Notes under the pieces: model-generated | Seen by the model: only the letters and a program-made list of their open reading frames with translations | Told to the model about the DNA's origin: nothing | Databases searched by the model: none | NCBI GenBank assembly: GCA_002633115.1 | Contig: NWBJ01000045.1 | Span: 55,389 to 119,388, forward strand | From: Muribaculaceae bacterium Zag1 | Lineage (GTDB): Bacteria; Bacteroidota; Bacteroidia; Bacteroidales; Muribaculaceae | Direction of reading: 5' to 3' | Length of the DNA: 64,000 nt | Shown: positions 44,352-53,184 of the stretch, in pieces | How the letters are laid out: each line of letters opens with the position of its first letter | How positions within the stretch are numbered: the first letter of the stretch is position 1 | Translations under genes and position numbers: made by a program

Positions 44352-45545
44352 TTATTCTTTTTCAGCGAGGGATTTAGCGAGGGTCTTTATTGCTCGGATG
44401 GAATCGGGCTTGAGAGCTGAACGCACAGTCACTTGCTCCTCCATCACCTCCACGCCCGGGAATGTGCTCAGGCGATCACGCATCAGCTTGCCAGCCATCG
44501 GTGCCCAGGTGCCATTCTCAATCAGGGCCACGCGGCGATTGCGCCAGCCCTTGCTCTTGAGGTGCTGGATAAACTCCTCCATCTTGGGCATCAGTCCGCC
44601 ATCATAGGTAGGCGCGGCCATCACTATGCGGTCATACTGGAAGGCTCGGGCCACAGCCTCAGACACATCTTGGCGGCACAGGTCGAGGATCTGGGTCTCT
44701 ACGCCAACGGCATTAAGTTCTTCGGCGAGCAGCTCGGCAGCCTTGGCGGTGTTGCCATGGAGCGAACTATGGGCGATGAATACGCCCTCGGTCTCGGGTT
44801 CGTACTTGCTCCACTTCTGGTACAGGCGGCCATAATACTCCAGATTGGTGCGAAGCACTGGGCCGTGGAGCGGAGCGATGATCTTGACATCAAAGGTGTG
44901 CGCCTTTTTGAGGGCCGACTGTACCTGCGGGCCGTACTTGCCGCAGATATTGCAATAGTAGCGGCGAGCCTCGGTGGCCCAGTCTTCGGTCTCATTGCAG
45001 AGGGCTCCGAATTTGCCGAAGGCATCGGCCGTGAATAGCACCTTGTCGGTGGCCTCGTAGGCCATCATCACCTCGGGCCAGTGCACCATGGCCGCTGTGA
45101 AGAATTGCAGAGAGTGCTTGCCCAGCTCGAGCTTGTCGCCCTCCTTGACGATCATTACGCGGCCGGTGAAGTCAAACTCGCTGAATTGTGTCAGGAATTG
45201 GGCAGCCTTGGCCGAGCAAACCACTTGGCAGCGCGGATATCTCTCAAGCACCCAAGCCACGCAAGCGGCATGGTCAGGCTCGACGTGGAGCGACACCAGA
45301 TAGTCTGGTTCTCGACCAGCGAGAGCTGCATGCAGGTTGGCCTCCCATTGAGTCTCGGTGCGCGGGTCGGTGGTGTCCATAATGCACACCATCTCGTCGA
45401 GGATTAGGTATGAGTTGTAGCTCATGCCCTGGGGAGCCGGATATTGGCCCTCGAATAGGTCGATCTGCAAGTCATCGACGCCGATGTACAGGATATCAGG
45501 AGAGATGGTGATAAGCTCAGGATTTACTGCTTTACAGGCTGCCAT
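44352..45545 (-). CDS. Flavodiiron protein (FprA-type A-type flavoprotein)
   Basis: A 397-residue protein: N-terminal metallo-beta-lactamase-like domain with the diiron ligands HVEPDH (His87, Glu89, Asp91, His92), a downstream MVHWPEVM (His), TADAFGKFG (Asp) and PLHGPVLR (His); C-terminal flavodoxin domain (VFIAHSSLHGNTAKAAELLA). It reduces O2 to water or NO to N2O, protecting the anaerobe. Cytoplasmic. Has its own consensus promoter. Confidence 0.95.
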   Translation of the reverse strand: MAACKAVNPELITISPDILYIGVDDLQIDLFEGQYPAPQGMSYNSYLILDEMVCIMDTTDPRTETQWEANLHAALAGREPDYLVSLHVEPDHAACVAWVLERYPRCQVVCSAKAAQFLTQFSEFDFTGRVMIVKEGDKLELGKHSLQFFTAAMVHWPEVMMAYEATDKVLFTADAFGKFGALCNETEDWATEARRYYCNICGKYGPQVQSALKKAHTFDVKIIAPLHGPVLRTNLEYYGRLYQKWSKYEPETEGVFIAHSSLHGNTAKAAELLAEELNAVGVETQILDLCRQDVSEAVARAFQYDRIVMAAPTYDGGLMPKMEEFIQHLKSKGWRNRRVALIENGTWAPMAGKLMRDRLSTFPGVEVMEEQVTVRSALKPDSIRAIKTLAKSLAEKE

Positions 45546-45591
45546 AGGGTATCGTAGTTAGGTTAATGTGGTCTGAAACGTTTTCTGATTG

Positions 45592-45623
45592 CAAATTTAC
45601 ACATTATTTCCTCCTTATCCAAA
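45592..45623 (-). promoter_or_regulatory. Promoter of the flavodiiron gene
   Basis: On the reverse strand TTTG (CAAA 45620-45623), 20-base spacer, TAAATTTG (CAAATTTA 45592-45599). Confidence 0.8.
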
Positions 45624-45627
45624 TAAA

Positions 45628-45759
45628 AATACGGTATTCTACATAGAGGCGACCCGACGGGCCGCGATTGGTGTGGAATCCTCCCTTTCTACACAGAGGC
45701 GACCCTACGGGCCGCATTGGAGACGTCCAATGCGGCCCGTAGGGTCGCCTCTGTGTAGA
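45628..45759. repeat. 34-base perfect inverted repeat with a third degenerate copy
   Basis: Arms 45688-45721 and 45726-45759 are perfect reverse complements around a four-base loop; the arm begins TCTACACAGAGGCGACCCTA. An imperfect third copy of the left arm precedes at about 45636-45670. The hairpin is followed by TTTTTG. The core GACCCTACGGGCCGC resembles in style, not sequence, the CCCCGTAGGGG element at 25994. Confidence 0.9.
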
Positions 45760-45924
45760 TTTTTGTGACAATTGTTACATTTTTGGGATTTTGTTGCATC
45801 GTTGTAATTTATTGTAACAATTCCAATACCTTAAATTTCAAGCAGTTGAATAAAAAGCGAAAGAAATCTTTCGTTTTTACTAAAGAAAAACCCGAAAATA
45901 TTTTCAAACCGACAATTCGTGTGT

Positions 45925-45932
45925 TATCTTTG
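45925..45932 (+). promoter_or_regulatory. -7 element before the second ECF sigma gene
   Basis: TATCTTTG at 45925-45932, about 45 bases before the start codon; a -33 TTTG at the right distance is not clear (TTTT at 45901-45904). Confidence 0.5.
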
Positions 45933-45977
45933 CAATACGAAACATAACCAAAGTCAAACTTACTAAACTAAGAATGT

Positions 45978-46481
45978 ATGGGAACAACTAACTTTAAATC
46001 GAATTTGATGGCCCTTCAGGACAATCTGCTGAACTTTGCCTATATGCTGACCTCAAATCGCGACGACGCATACGACCTGCTCCAGGACACCACCCTCAAG
46101 GTGCTTGACAACCAAGACAAGTATGCTGAGAACACCAACTTCAAAGGCTGGGTTTTCACTATCATGCGCAATATCTTCATCAACAACTACCGCCACAATG
46201 CGCGCGTAGCTACGATGGTCGATACCACTGAGAATCTGTACCACCTCAATGTGTCGCAAGATTCCGGACTAGTTGCTCCCGAGGGCTCTTACACAGCCCG
46301 CGAGATTACCGATGCTATCAATTCCTTTGCTGACGAATACCGCATCCCATTCTCGATGCACGTCGCAGGATACAAATACGATGAAATTGCTAAAAAGATG
46401 GGGCTTCCGCTCGGCACGATCAAAAGCCGTATCTTCTTTGCTCGCAAACAGCTGCAAAAGAGATTTGCCGACTACAGATAA
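45978..46481 (+). CDS. ECF-type RNA polymerase sigma factor
   Basis: A 167-residue sigma-70 family protein with region 2 (residues about 10-75: NLLNFAYMLTSNRDDAYDLL, NFKGWVFTIMRNIFINNYR) and region 4 (about 105-165: FADEYRIPFSMHVAGYKYDE, MGLPLGTIKSRIFFARKQL). No anti-sigma gene lies next to it, unlike the sigma gene at 5515; the neighbours are a convergent helicase and a divergent flavodiiron gene. This stand-alone type is common in Bacteroidales; regulation is unknown. Confidence 0.93.
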   Translation: MGTTNFKSNLMALQDNLLNFAYMLTSNRDDAYDLLQDTTLKVLDNQDKYAENTNFKGWVFTIMRNIFINNYRHNARVATMVDTTENLYHLNVSQDSGLVAPEGSYTAREITDAINSFADEYRIPFSMHVAGYKYDEIAKKMGLPLGTIKSRIFFARKQLQKRFADYR

Positions 46482-46578
46482 CACACAATTTTTAACTGTC
46501 ACTACCTGAACCCACATTATCTTTTTAGACATTCATCGGACCTTCCTCATAACCAATAACTCGACGGTTATATAGAGA

Positions 46579-46616
46579 GTTAACGGCCTGGGCTCCTCGG
46601 AGTCCGGGTCGTTAAC
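46579..46616. terminator. Hairpin between convergent sigma and helicase genes
   Basis: GTTAACG (46579-46585) and CGTTAAC (46610-46616) pair, with further pairing GGCTCC/GGAGTC inside. It overlaps the last codons of the helicase gene. Bases 46482-46578 show nothing else. Confidence 0.7.
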
Positions 46617-48768
46617 AGTGTTTTATGAGGGCTTCTTTGGCCGATGCCAGGTCTAAGCGCGAGGCTGCGTATTCGCGGTCCAACATGCTGTCGGGCAGAT
46701 AGATATCAAACTTCCCGCGCTCTTTTTTCACCCTTGGCACATGCGATGCCAAGCGAGCGCCGTAGTCCTCAAGACTCTCTTCGGCTTGCAGTATGCCGCC
46801 AAGTGTAGAGAGGTTCTCGGGCGACAGACCAGTGACCGACAGATGGTCATAAGCTGGGTTGATTCCCAGCTCGGTATTGGCCATCAGGGCGATTGCGCGA
46901 TTGGCTTTCATGCCGCTCCAGGTGAGGTAAGCGAGGCCCTGGCCGTCGCGGATGAAGTCGCACTCGTCCAATCCCTTGGCTTTGAACCATTGCCGCGCTG
47001 CCTCAAGATGCTGGGGCGTAGCCGTGGCTGGGTCCAAGTAGGGAAATGTAGTATCGGTCTTGTAAATCTCGAGCATCTTGCGGGCCACGGCAGCCGAGGC
47101 CTCGATGCCCGTGCCCTCAAACATCATCTTGCCCTTGCTATGGGTAGCGCCGACATAGACGGTCGATGACCGCTCCTGGACTGAATCTACAATCCAATGC
47201 TGGCCAGCCAAGATGAACACCTCGCCGTAATATGGCTTGTATTGCACCACGCCCACGGTACGGTTGGTGGCCTTGTCGACAATGGAATAGTCCTTGGGCG
47301 TAGTGAACGCGCTGTAGAAGTCGCGATTGCCCACCAGGCGCTCGCCATCCTTGCCGATCACGAGTTGGCCAGTAGCGAGTTGGCTGATTACGCCCTTGGC
47401 TCCAAGATGCTTGAGCAGAGCCGAGAAGTCGCTCTCGGTGACCCAGCTGAATGTCCCACGGCGGCACAGTTGCTCGTAAGCCTCTGAGGCATAGTAGCTG
47501 CCATGCTCTGAGAGCAGCGAGGCAAGCTGCTGGACCAGTATCGAGGCAAAAGCCTGGTCGGCGACTGGGCGGTCGTATTGCTTGGCGCGCAACAGTTCGA
47601 TTGCGGCTACGTTTTGCACCAGATTTGAGCGCAGATGGAATTTGTAATCCTCGCGGCACTCGTCAACGCTGTAGATACGCAATATCGACGGTTCGCCTCG
47701 GCGTCCCGAGCGGCCTAACCTCTGGCGCAGAGTGGCTGGCGAACCAGCCGTGCCAATCTGGGCTATGGATTTGACTTTGCCAATGTCGATGCCGAGTTCC
47801 ATCGAGGCAGTACAGATGGCGGTAGCTGGATGATAACCTTTTTGCAACTCTTTTTCTACCTCATGGCGGTCGGCCCGAGACAGCGAACCGTGGTGTAGGC
47901 GAAATTCATTTGGCACGCCCTCCTTTTCGCTCAGTTCTTTGAGCGAGACCATAAAGGCCTCAGCCTCTTTGCGCGAATTGGTGAAAATCAGATTATTAGT
48001 GCCTCGGAGGCGAGCGAAGAGTTCGGCCGAGATTGCCTCTTCGGGATGATGGGTGGCATCGGCCACAAACTCCTTGACGGCTATTTGCACCTGGTGCATC
48101 TCTCCTCCCGAATCGGGGAAGGCGCACGGCATATCCTGGTGTGGCCGCAGCCATCGGCGGGCAGTCTCGGGGTCGGAGATTGTGGCGCTTAGGGCAATCC
48201 TCGGCACCTTGCGACCGATGGCGCTCTCGATGCGCGACAGCAGCGACATCAGCTGTGCTCCGCGTTCTGAGCCGATAAACGAGTGCAGCTCATCGACCAG
48301 CACATACTGCAGATTGGCAAACGCCTGCCTGACCCATGGTGCATGGAGCGAGAGCATGGCCTCGAGCGATTCGGGCGTCGTGAGCAATACGCCCGAGGGT
48401 CGGCGCCGAGCGGCAGATTTCTTGCTCTGCGAGGCATCGCCGTGCCAGGGCGTGACATCGATCTCGAGGTCGCGGGTCATGTCCTCGATGCGTCGGGCCT
48501 GGTCGTTGATCAGGGCCTTGAGCGGCGATAGGGCAAGCACTGAAAAACCCTCGGCCGGTGGGGATTGCATCACGTGGGTGAGCATTGGCAGAAAAGCTGC
48601 TTCGGTTTTTCCGCCAGCAGTGGCGGCGCTGATCACCACATCGGTGTCGGCGCTCAATATTGGCTCTATGGCGTTTTCCTGGATAGGCTTGAGGGCTTGC
48701 CAGCCCTGCGCCCACGCCCATCTCTGCAGCCTCGGGTCTAATCTCTTGAAATTGCTATCTGTCTCCAT
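46612..48768 (-). CDS. DEAD/DEAH-box helicase, Lhr-like
   Basis: A 718-residue superfamily 2 helicase. Motif I AATAGGKT is at residues 48-55; motif II is DELH (VDELHSFIG), as in Lhr/large helicase-related proteins; SATI (motif III) and the second RecA domain with QRLGRSGRRGE (motif VI) follow. The C-terminal 300 residues form a winged-helix and Lhr-core type extension. Lhr-core proteins act in DNA repair or nucleic-acid metabolism; they are often paired with an MPE phosphoesterase, which is not present here. Cytoplasmic. Confidence 0.88.
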   Translation of the reverse strand: METDSNFKRLDPRLQRWAWAQGWQALKPIQENAIEPILSADTDVVISAATAGGKTEAAFLPMLTHVMQSPPAEGFSVLALSPLKALINDQARRIEDMTRDLEIDVTPWHGDASQSKKSAARRRPSGVLLTTPESLEAMLSLHAPWVRQAFANLQYVLVDELHSFIGSERGAQLMSLLSRIESAIGRKVPRIALSATISDPETARRWLRPHQDMPCAFPDSGGEMHQVQIAVKEFVADATHHPEEAISAELFARLRGTNNLIFTNSRKEAEAFMVSLKELSEKEGVPNEFRLHHGSLSRADRHEVEKELQKGYHPATAICTASMELGIDIGKVKSIAQIGTAGSPATLRQRLGRSGRRGEPSILRIYSVDECREDYKFHLRSNLVQNVAAIELLRAKQYDRPVADQAFASILVQQLASLLSEHGSYYASEAYEQLCRRGTFSWVTESDFSALLKHLGAKGVISQLATGQLVIGKDGERLVGNRDFYSAFTTPKDYSIVDKATNRTVGVVQYKPYYGEVFILAGQHWIVDSVQERSSTVYVGATHSKGKMMFEGTGIEASAAVARKMLEIYKTDTTFPYLDPATATPQHLEAARQWFKAKGLDECDFIRDGQGLAYLTWSGMKANRAIALMANTELGINPAYDHLSVTGLSPENLSTLGGILQAEESLEDYGARLASHVPRVKKERGKFDIYLPDSMLDREYAASRLDLASAKEALIKHC

Positions 48769-48820
48769 ACAAGTAATTTACCAAAGAACATAAATATAAC
48801 AAAGAAAACAAGGGGAGTGT

Positions 48821-48852
48821 GTTGGTGGAATTAAGAAAAATCGGTAACTTTG
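48821..48852 (+). promoter_or_regulatory. Promoter of the GH13 gene
   Basis: GTTG (48821-48824), 20-base spacer, TAACTTTG (48845-48852). The leader contains a short tandem of AAAACCAAA/AAGACTAAA units (48862-48898). Confidence 0.78.
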
Positions 48853-48932
48853 CAAAAGCCTAAACCAAAAACCAAAAACCAAAGACTAAAGACTATAACC
48901 ACTTAATGTTTTTAATCTCAATCATACAGTAC

Positions 48933-50369
48933 ATGAAAAAGATTTGGATGTTGATAGTCGGCTTCTTTGCCGGCTTGCTGGGCTGCCATGCCCAAAATGT
49001 CGACCCGCGACAGCAAGGCCTGTCGATCTACCAGATTATGGTGGCTTCATTCCAGCACTCGCCCGACGGAGCCGAGGGCTACGCAGCCATGTGGGGTCCC
49101 GACGGCGACACCAAGAATGGCAACCTCAGAGGCATAATCAATTCGCTCGACTATATAGCCAGCCTCGGCGTCAACGCCATCTGGCTCACCCCTATCTTTG
49201 ACAGCAGCACGGCCCAAGGCGGCGAGAAACTCCAGGCCACTGGATATTTCACCAACGACTATTTCAAGATCGATCCCCACTTTGGCTCCGAGGCCGAATT
49301 TCAAGAGTTGGTCGACGAGGCCCACAAGCGCGGCCTGTACGTGATCCTCGATGGCGTGTTCGGCCATCACGGAGGCGTCACTGCCCCTTCGCCCTCGGGT
49401 TATGAACTCGACAGCACCGTCACCCTCAGCGACCGAGGCGAGGCCGGAGGCACTGGCAATGTCAGCTATCCGGGGTCGCTCGACTATATCCGCGAGGTAG
49501 CCACCTATTGGATTGACAAATACGGCATCGATGGCTGGCGTCTCGATCAGTCGTACCAGATGACACAAGGTGGCCACAACTACTGGACCGAAATCCGCAA
49601 AGCCGTAGAGGGAGCAGCCAAGGCACGCAAAGAGCGCGGCGAGGAGTGGGGCACCCTCGGATACATGGTTGGCGAGGACTGGGGCGATGCCGCCGGCATC
49701 AACCAGCGGTCGCTCAGAGACTTGGGCCTGGTGAGCGTGTTTGACTTTGACGGCAAGGAGCGCATCAGCGGAGCCATGCAGGAACTGGGAGGCGAGGGCC
49801 TCGACAATGGCTGGGACGACATCATCCTGACTTGGGCTGCGCCTAAGGAGCGCGGCTACAACTCAAACCATGCCATGCCCAACCTGTTTCTGAGCAATCA
49901 CGACGGTTATCGCCTGGCCGACCACTTCGACGATAACCTGCGCTATCAAAAGATGATGACACGCCACGCCATACTGGCCGGTTATCCCGGGCCGATTACC
50001 CTGTACTATGGCGATGAATATGGCGACCTGAGCAAAAACAGCGTAGGAGCGCAGAAGGATAACATCGCCCGCACCTCGGGCCATCTGTATCCGCGCAATG
50101 CCGACGAGCAAGCTCTGCGCGACTATGTGGCTGGAATCATGCGTTTCCGTCAGGACAATCCCGCAATGTGGCGAGGCGCCACTGAGTATGACCGCCAGCA
50201 GGTAGGCGATGCCGATGTGCTTATAGCTACCAAAACCGACAAGGCCACTGGCAATCAGGTGGTAATGGTATTCAGCAACGCTGATGTTCCCTCAATCACC
50301 CTGCCGGGCCTCCCCGAGCCTGTTGCCATCCAAGCTTGGGTACCACTCTACTACCGAGTAAGACCATAA
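48933..50369 (+). CDS. GH13 family alpha-amylase-like glycoside hydrolase
   Basis: A 478-residue protein with an N-terminal export signal (MKKIWMLIVGFFAGLLGC, lipobox-like LLGC). The (beta/alpha)8 domain has all three catalytic residues: Asp205 (DGWRLDQ), Glu248 (VGEDW) and Asp324 (SNHDG). It ends in a short beta domain (residues about 415-478). It should cleave or transfer alpha-1,4/1,6-glucans at the cell surface or in the periplasm. The ATG at 48933 starts the signal peptide; an in-frame ATG at 48906 adds nine residues. No Sus genes adjoin it. Confidence 0.9.
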   Translation: MKKIWMLIVGFFAGLLGCHAQNVDPRQQGLSIYQIMVASFQHSPDGAEGYAAMWGPDGDTKNGNLRGIINSLDYIASLGVNAIWLTPIFDSSTAQGGEKLQATGYFTNDYFKIDPHFGSEAEFQELVDEAHKRGLYVILDGVFGHHGGVTAPSPSGYELDSTVTLSDRGEAGGTGNVSYPGSLDYIREVATYWIDKYGIDGWRLDQSYQMTQGGHNYWTEIRKAVEGAAKARKERGEEWGTLGYMVGEDWGDAAGINQRSLRDLGLVSVFDFDGKERISGAMQELGGEGLDNGWDDIILTWAAPKERGYNSNHAMPNLFLSNHDGYRLADHFDDNLRYQKMMTRHAILAGYPGPITLYYGDEYGDLSKNSVGAQKDNIARTSGHLYPRNADEQALRDYVAGIMRFRQDNPAMWRGATEYDRQQVGDADVLIATKTDKATGNQVVMVFSNADVPSITLPGLPEPVAIQAWVPLYYRVRP

Positions 50370-50370
50370 G

Positions 50371-50560
50371 TACATAAGGGACCATAAGTACATAAGGGAC
50401 CATAAGTACATAAGAAACGTAAGTACATAAGTTTTTACGGCCCCTTATGTCCTTACGTTTCCTTATGTCCTTACGCCCCCTTATGTCCTTACGCCCCCTT
50501 ATGTCCTTATGGTCCCTTATGTCCTTATGGTCCCTTATGTGCTTACGGTCTCTCGTACTC
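50371..50560. repeat. Large hairpin of CATAAGTACATAAGGGA/CCTTATGTCC units
   Basis: Left side: four copies of an ACCATAAGTACATAAGGG-type unit (50371-50430). Right side: about nine copies of CCTTATGTCCTTACG or TTATGGTCC (50440-50560). They can pair over at least 50 bases. The right side runs into the 3' end of the MscS gene, whose last codons are encoded by it. Confidence 0.88.
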
Positions 50561-52370
50561 TTACGGTAGATTGCGGTCTTAGGGTCTCTTGTACAAGACC
50601 GGGATCTTGTTCGTTGCAGAGGGTCGATGGACTGCCGTCGCGAGTTGAGATGTAGTGAGGCGACAGAATCTCGATGCCCTCGCGGTTGAAGACATTCTGG
50701 ATGCTCACATTCAGGTCGGAGTAAACATCGGGCAACAGATTGGCATCTTTGATATACGCATTGATTTGATATATGCCGTAGTCGTTGCCAAGGGTGGTCT
50801 GCAGCACAAATGGCCTCGGATCGTCAACCACACCGCGCGTGTCGAGGGCAGCCTCGATCAGCAGGTGATAGATGCGGCGCCAATGATAGGTATAGCTGAC
50901 ATTCACATCGCAGTGGATAATGAGACCAAAATCCTTGGCCGACTGGGAGAGATTGACGGTCTGGGTGGTCATAATGAATGAGTTGGGCACGGTCACTATC
51001 TCATTTTTCACGGTGCGTATGCGCGTCACAAAGGGCGTCTTCTCAATCACATCGCCCGAGACGTTTTGCAGCTCTATGCGGTCGCCAATCTTGAATGGGC
51101 GCATATAGGTGATCACCAAGCCGGCGATGACGTTGCCAATTGCGCCGCTCGAACCAATCGACACAATCAGACCGATAAATACTGAGATGCCCTGGAATAC
51201 CCCCGAGTTTGAGCCCGGCAGGTAGGGGTAAATCATGGCTATGCCGAAAGCATAGAGCAGAAAGCGGATGATATAAAATGTGGGCATAGCCCAGTCGGCA
51301 AAGAAGCCGTTGATGTGCAACCGCTCTTGCGACAGCTGTTCGGCCACATAGCGCAGCACTTTGACCAGCAGCCTGATGGCCACGCAGATGATACAGATGG
51401 TAAACAGGTTGGGTATATACTCGATGATACTCACCAGTATGTCGCGGCATGGATGCCAGATATACATGATGATGCTCTTGGCAATCTTCTCAGTGGGCGG
51501 AAACACTGAGAATATCAGTGGAATGGCCAATAATATCACAACCAGAGCCATTACGAAACGTATGGCCTTGGCTACCCAGCGCAGTATCACCAGCTGGCGG
51601 TGGATATCGAGGATTTCAAGCTTTTGGAGATATATCGGCTTAAGTCGGGTCTCGGCCAGACGGTCGATCCACTTGAGCAAGCGATGATAGCCTACATTGA
51701 TCAGGCGCACCGCTACCACCAATCCCAGTATGATCAGCAGCAACGACCCGATGCTGCGCACCAATACCCACAGGCTATGCGCCTGCTTGAGTTGGCGCAG
51801 CTCCTCGACGATGATAAGCCTTACCCTCTGAGCCAAGTCCTCGCGGCTCTCTCCAGCCCAGATGCCGTCGATATCAGTGAGGGTCACCAGGGTGTAGTCG
51901 CCATAGATTAGGTCGGTCTCAAAATCGTTGGCCGAGATATATACCGAGTCGGGGGTAAGGCCAAACAGTTTGCCTACCTGGTTGATTTCTTGGCTAGCGC
52001 GGGTAGCGCGCTCTTGGGCCGACATGCCGCCATGCTTGGCGTAAATCCGAAACAGCGAATCCTCGCCAACCACTACCCAAGCGGGCGTGGTCACGGCGCG
52101 CAGCGAATCGATGCGCGAGCGGAAAGATTCGCGCCTTAGCGAATCGGCCGACTGCAACTGCTGCCTCAGCTGTTCAATCTCAAGATTGAGGGCAATTTCG
52201 CGCTGATGGGCATCAGCTATCTGGCCAGCCATCTCGGCGATGATGGCCGAATCGGATGCCACTGAATCTGTGACCTCGATCAGTGTATCAGTCTCTATAA
52301 TATTTTGGGCACTGGCTATAGCCAGCGTCAATAAGCTACAAACAGCTAACAATAAACATCTAAACCTCAT
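50535..52370 (-). CDS. MscS-type mechanosensitive channel, large form
   Basis: A 611-residue protein with a signal peptide (about residues 1-21), a periplasmic coiled-coil region (about 35-100), and several membrane segments (about 200-400) ending in the MscS pore helix and beta domain (GSSGAIGNVIAGLVITYMRPF, IGDRIELQNVSGDVIEKT). It opens under membrane tension to release solutes at osmotic down-shock. The last ~15 residues (RPQSTVRVRETVST) and the stop come from the adjacent repeat array, so the C-terminus has probably been altered by repeat invasion. A -7 element TAACTTTG (reverse, 52425-52432) lies upstream. Confidence 0.9.
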   Translation of the reverse strand: MRFRCLLLAVCSLLTLAIASAQNIIETDTLIEVTDSVASDSAIIAEMAGQIADAHQREIALNLEIEQLRQQLQSADSLRRESFRSRIDSLRAVTTPAWVVVGEDSLFRIYAKHGGMSAQERATRASQEINQVGKLFGLTPDSVYISANDFETDLIYGDYTLVTLTDIDGIWAGESREDLAQRVRLIIVEELRQLKQAHSLWVLVRSIGSLLLIILGLVVAVRLINVGYHRLLKWIDRLAETRLKPIYLQKLEILDIHRQLVILRWVAKAIRFVMALVVILLAIPLIFSVFPPTEKIAKSIIMYIWHPCRDILVSIIEYIPNLFTICIICVAIRLLVKVLRYVAEQLSQERLHINGFFADWAMPTFYIIRFLLYAFGIAMIYPYLPGSNSGVFQGISVFIGLIVSIGSSGAIGNVIAGLVITYMRPFKIGDRIELQNVSGDVIEKTPFVTRIRTVKNEIVTVPNSFIMTTQTVNLSQSAKDFGLIIHCDVNVSYTYHWRRIYHLLIEAALDTRGVVDDPRPFVLQTTLGNDYGIYQINAYIKDANLLPDVYSDLNVSIQNVFNREGIEILSPHYISTRDGSPSTLCNEQDPGLVQETLRPQSTVRVRETVST

Positions 52371-52508
52371 AATCGCTTAGGTTCCCATTTTTATGTTTCT
52401 TCAGCTTGGGAATGAGTGACCCTGCAAAGTTAGCGATTTTCTTCCAATTTATGAAAAAACCACCCCATGTTGTTTTTGTTTTGCCTTATAATTAATTTTT
52501 GAGGGACC

Positions 52509-52715
52509 TTAGAAAGGGAAGCCTCTGAAAAGAGGTTCCCCGGGCTTAAATGTAGCGAATGAAGCCTCAATAGCTCCCTTGGGAAACGAAGTGAAATCGA
52601 TGTTGCCGTCTGGATCGGGTTCTATTCCATACCATTTCATTATTTCCATCAAGTCGTCCTCCTGGTATTCATTTTCTGGGATATCCTCTGAGTATTCAAT
52701 ATCAATCGCTTTGTT
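52509..52715 (-). pseudogene. Unrecognised open frame, probable gene remnant
   Basis: On the reverse strand, an open frame of 68 codons from a TGA upstream to TAA at 52509-52511; the last part reads WYGIEPDPDGNIDFTSFPKG, then AIEASFATFKPGEPLFRGFPF. It has a natural codon pattern and a clean stop, but its only ATG (52649) leaves 46 residues. I do not recognise it. It abuts the repeat at 52714, so it may be the broken end of a gene interrupted there. Confidence 0.4.
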
Positions 52716-52765
52716 TTTATTTCACCGTAGAGATGTAACATTTGGAAAATAATCGTCACCTTTAC
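52714..52765. repeat. Imperfect direct repeat, left copy
   Basis: TTTTTATTTCACC followed by AGAGA-TGTAACATT and AATAAT resembles 54935-54990, where the same order of blocks leads into the promoter of the Hsp70/HerA operon. Thirteen bases are identical and the following 35 are similar. The two copies flank the toxin-antitoxin cassettes. Confidence 0.6.
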
Positions 52766-52812
52766 CGAAGATGAGATAGAAAAGTAAAAATTGAAGCAGA
52801 GTATTCGCTTTT

Positions 52813-52844
52813 TTTGTGAATATGGATATTTTTATTTATCTTTG
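52813..52844 (+). promoter_or_regulatory. Promoter of higBA-like operon with flanking direct repeats
   Basis: TTTG (52813-52816), 20-base spacer, TATCTTTG (52837-52844). TTTGTGAATATG occurs at 52813-52824 and again at 52853-52864, exactly 40 bases apart, the second copy covering the start codon: likely operator sites for the antitoxin. Confidence 0.75.
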
Positions 52845-52861
52845 CTGTCAAATTTGTGAAT

Positions 52862-53176
52862 ATGACTGTATTCTTTGATCAACAATACTTGGCTGACTTA
52901 TATCAGACTGGAGATGGAGGGAAGAAACACCGTTTCCAGCTCCATATAGTTAAGAAGTATATTCAAATTATTGATCTTATGAAGGCTCTCGAAGATGTTT
53001 CCGGACTCTTAAGGTATAAGTCTCTGAGATATGAACAACTCAAAGGAGACAAAATAGGAATATCTTCTGTAAGAATAAACGACCAATACCGCATTGAATT
53101 TGTTGAAGAAAGAGAGGCGGACAAAATTTTTACCACTATCTGTACTATAACCGAATTGTCAAATCATTATAAATAA
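52862..53176 (+). CDS. higB: HigB-type toxin
   Basis: A 104-residue RelE/HigB-superfamily protein: GGKKHRFQLHIVKKYIQIID in the first half, LRYKSLRYEQLKGDKIGISS and INDQYRIEFVEE in the second half, as in HigB mRNA interferases that cut ribosome-bound mRNA. A GTG two codons upstream (52856) is a less likely start. The toxin gene precedes the antitoxin gene, the reversed order typical of higBA. The gene is AT-rich compared with the core genes of the window. Confidence 0.88.
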   Translation: MTVFFDQQYLADLYQTGDGGKKHRFQLHIVKKYIQIIDLMKALEDVSGLLRYKSLRYEQLKGDKIGISSVRINDQYRIEFVEEREADKIFTTICTITELSNHYK

Positions 53177-53184
53177 TTAGAAAT

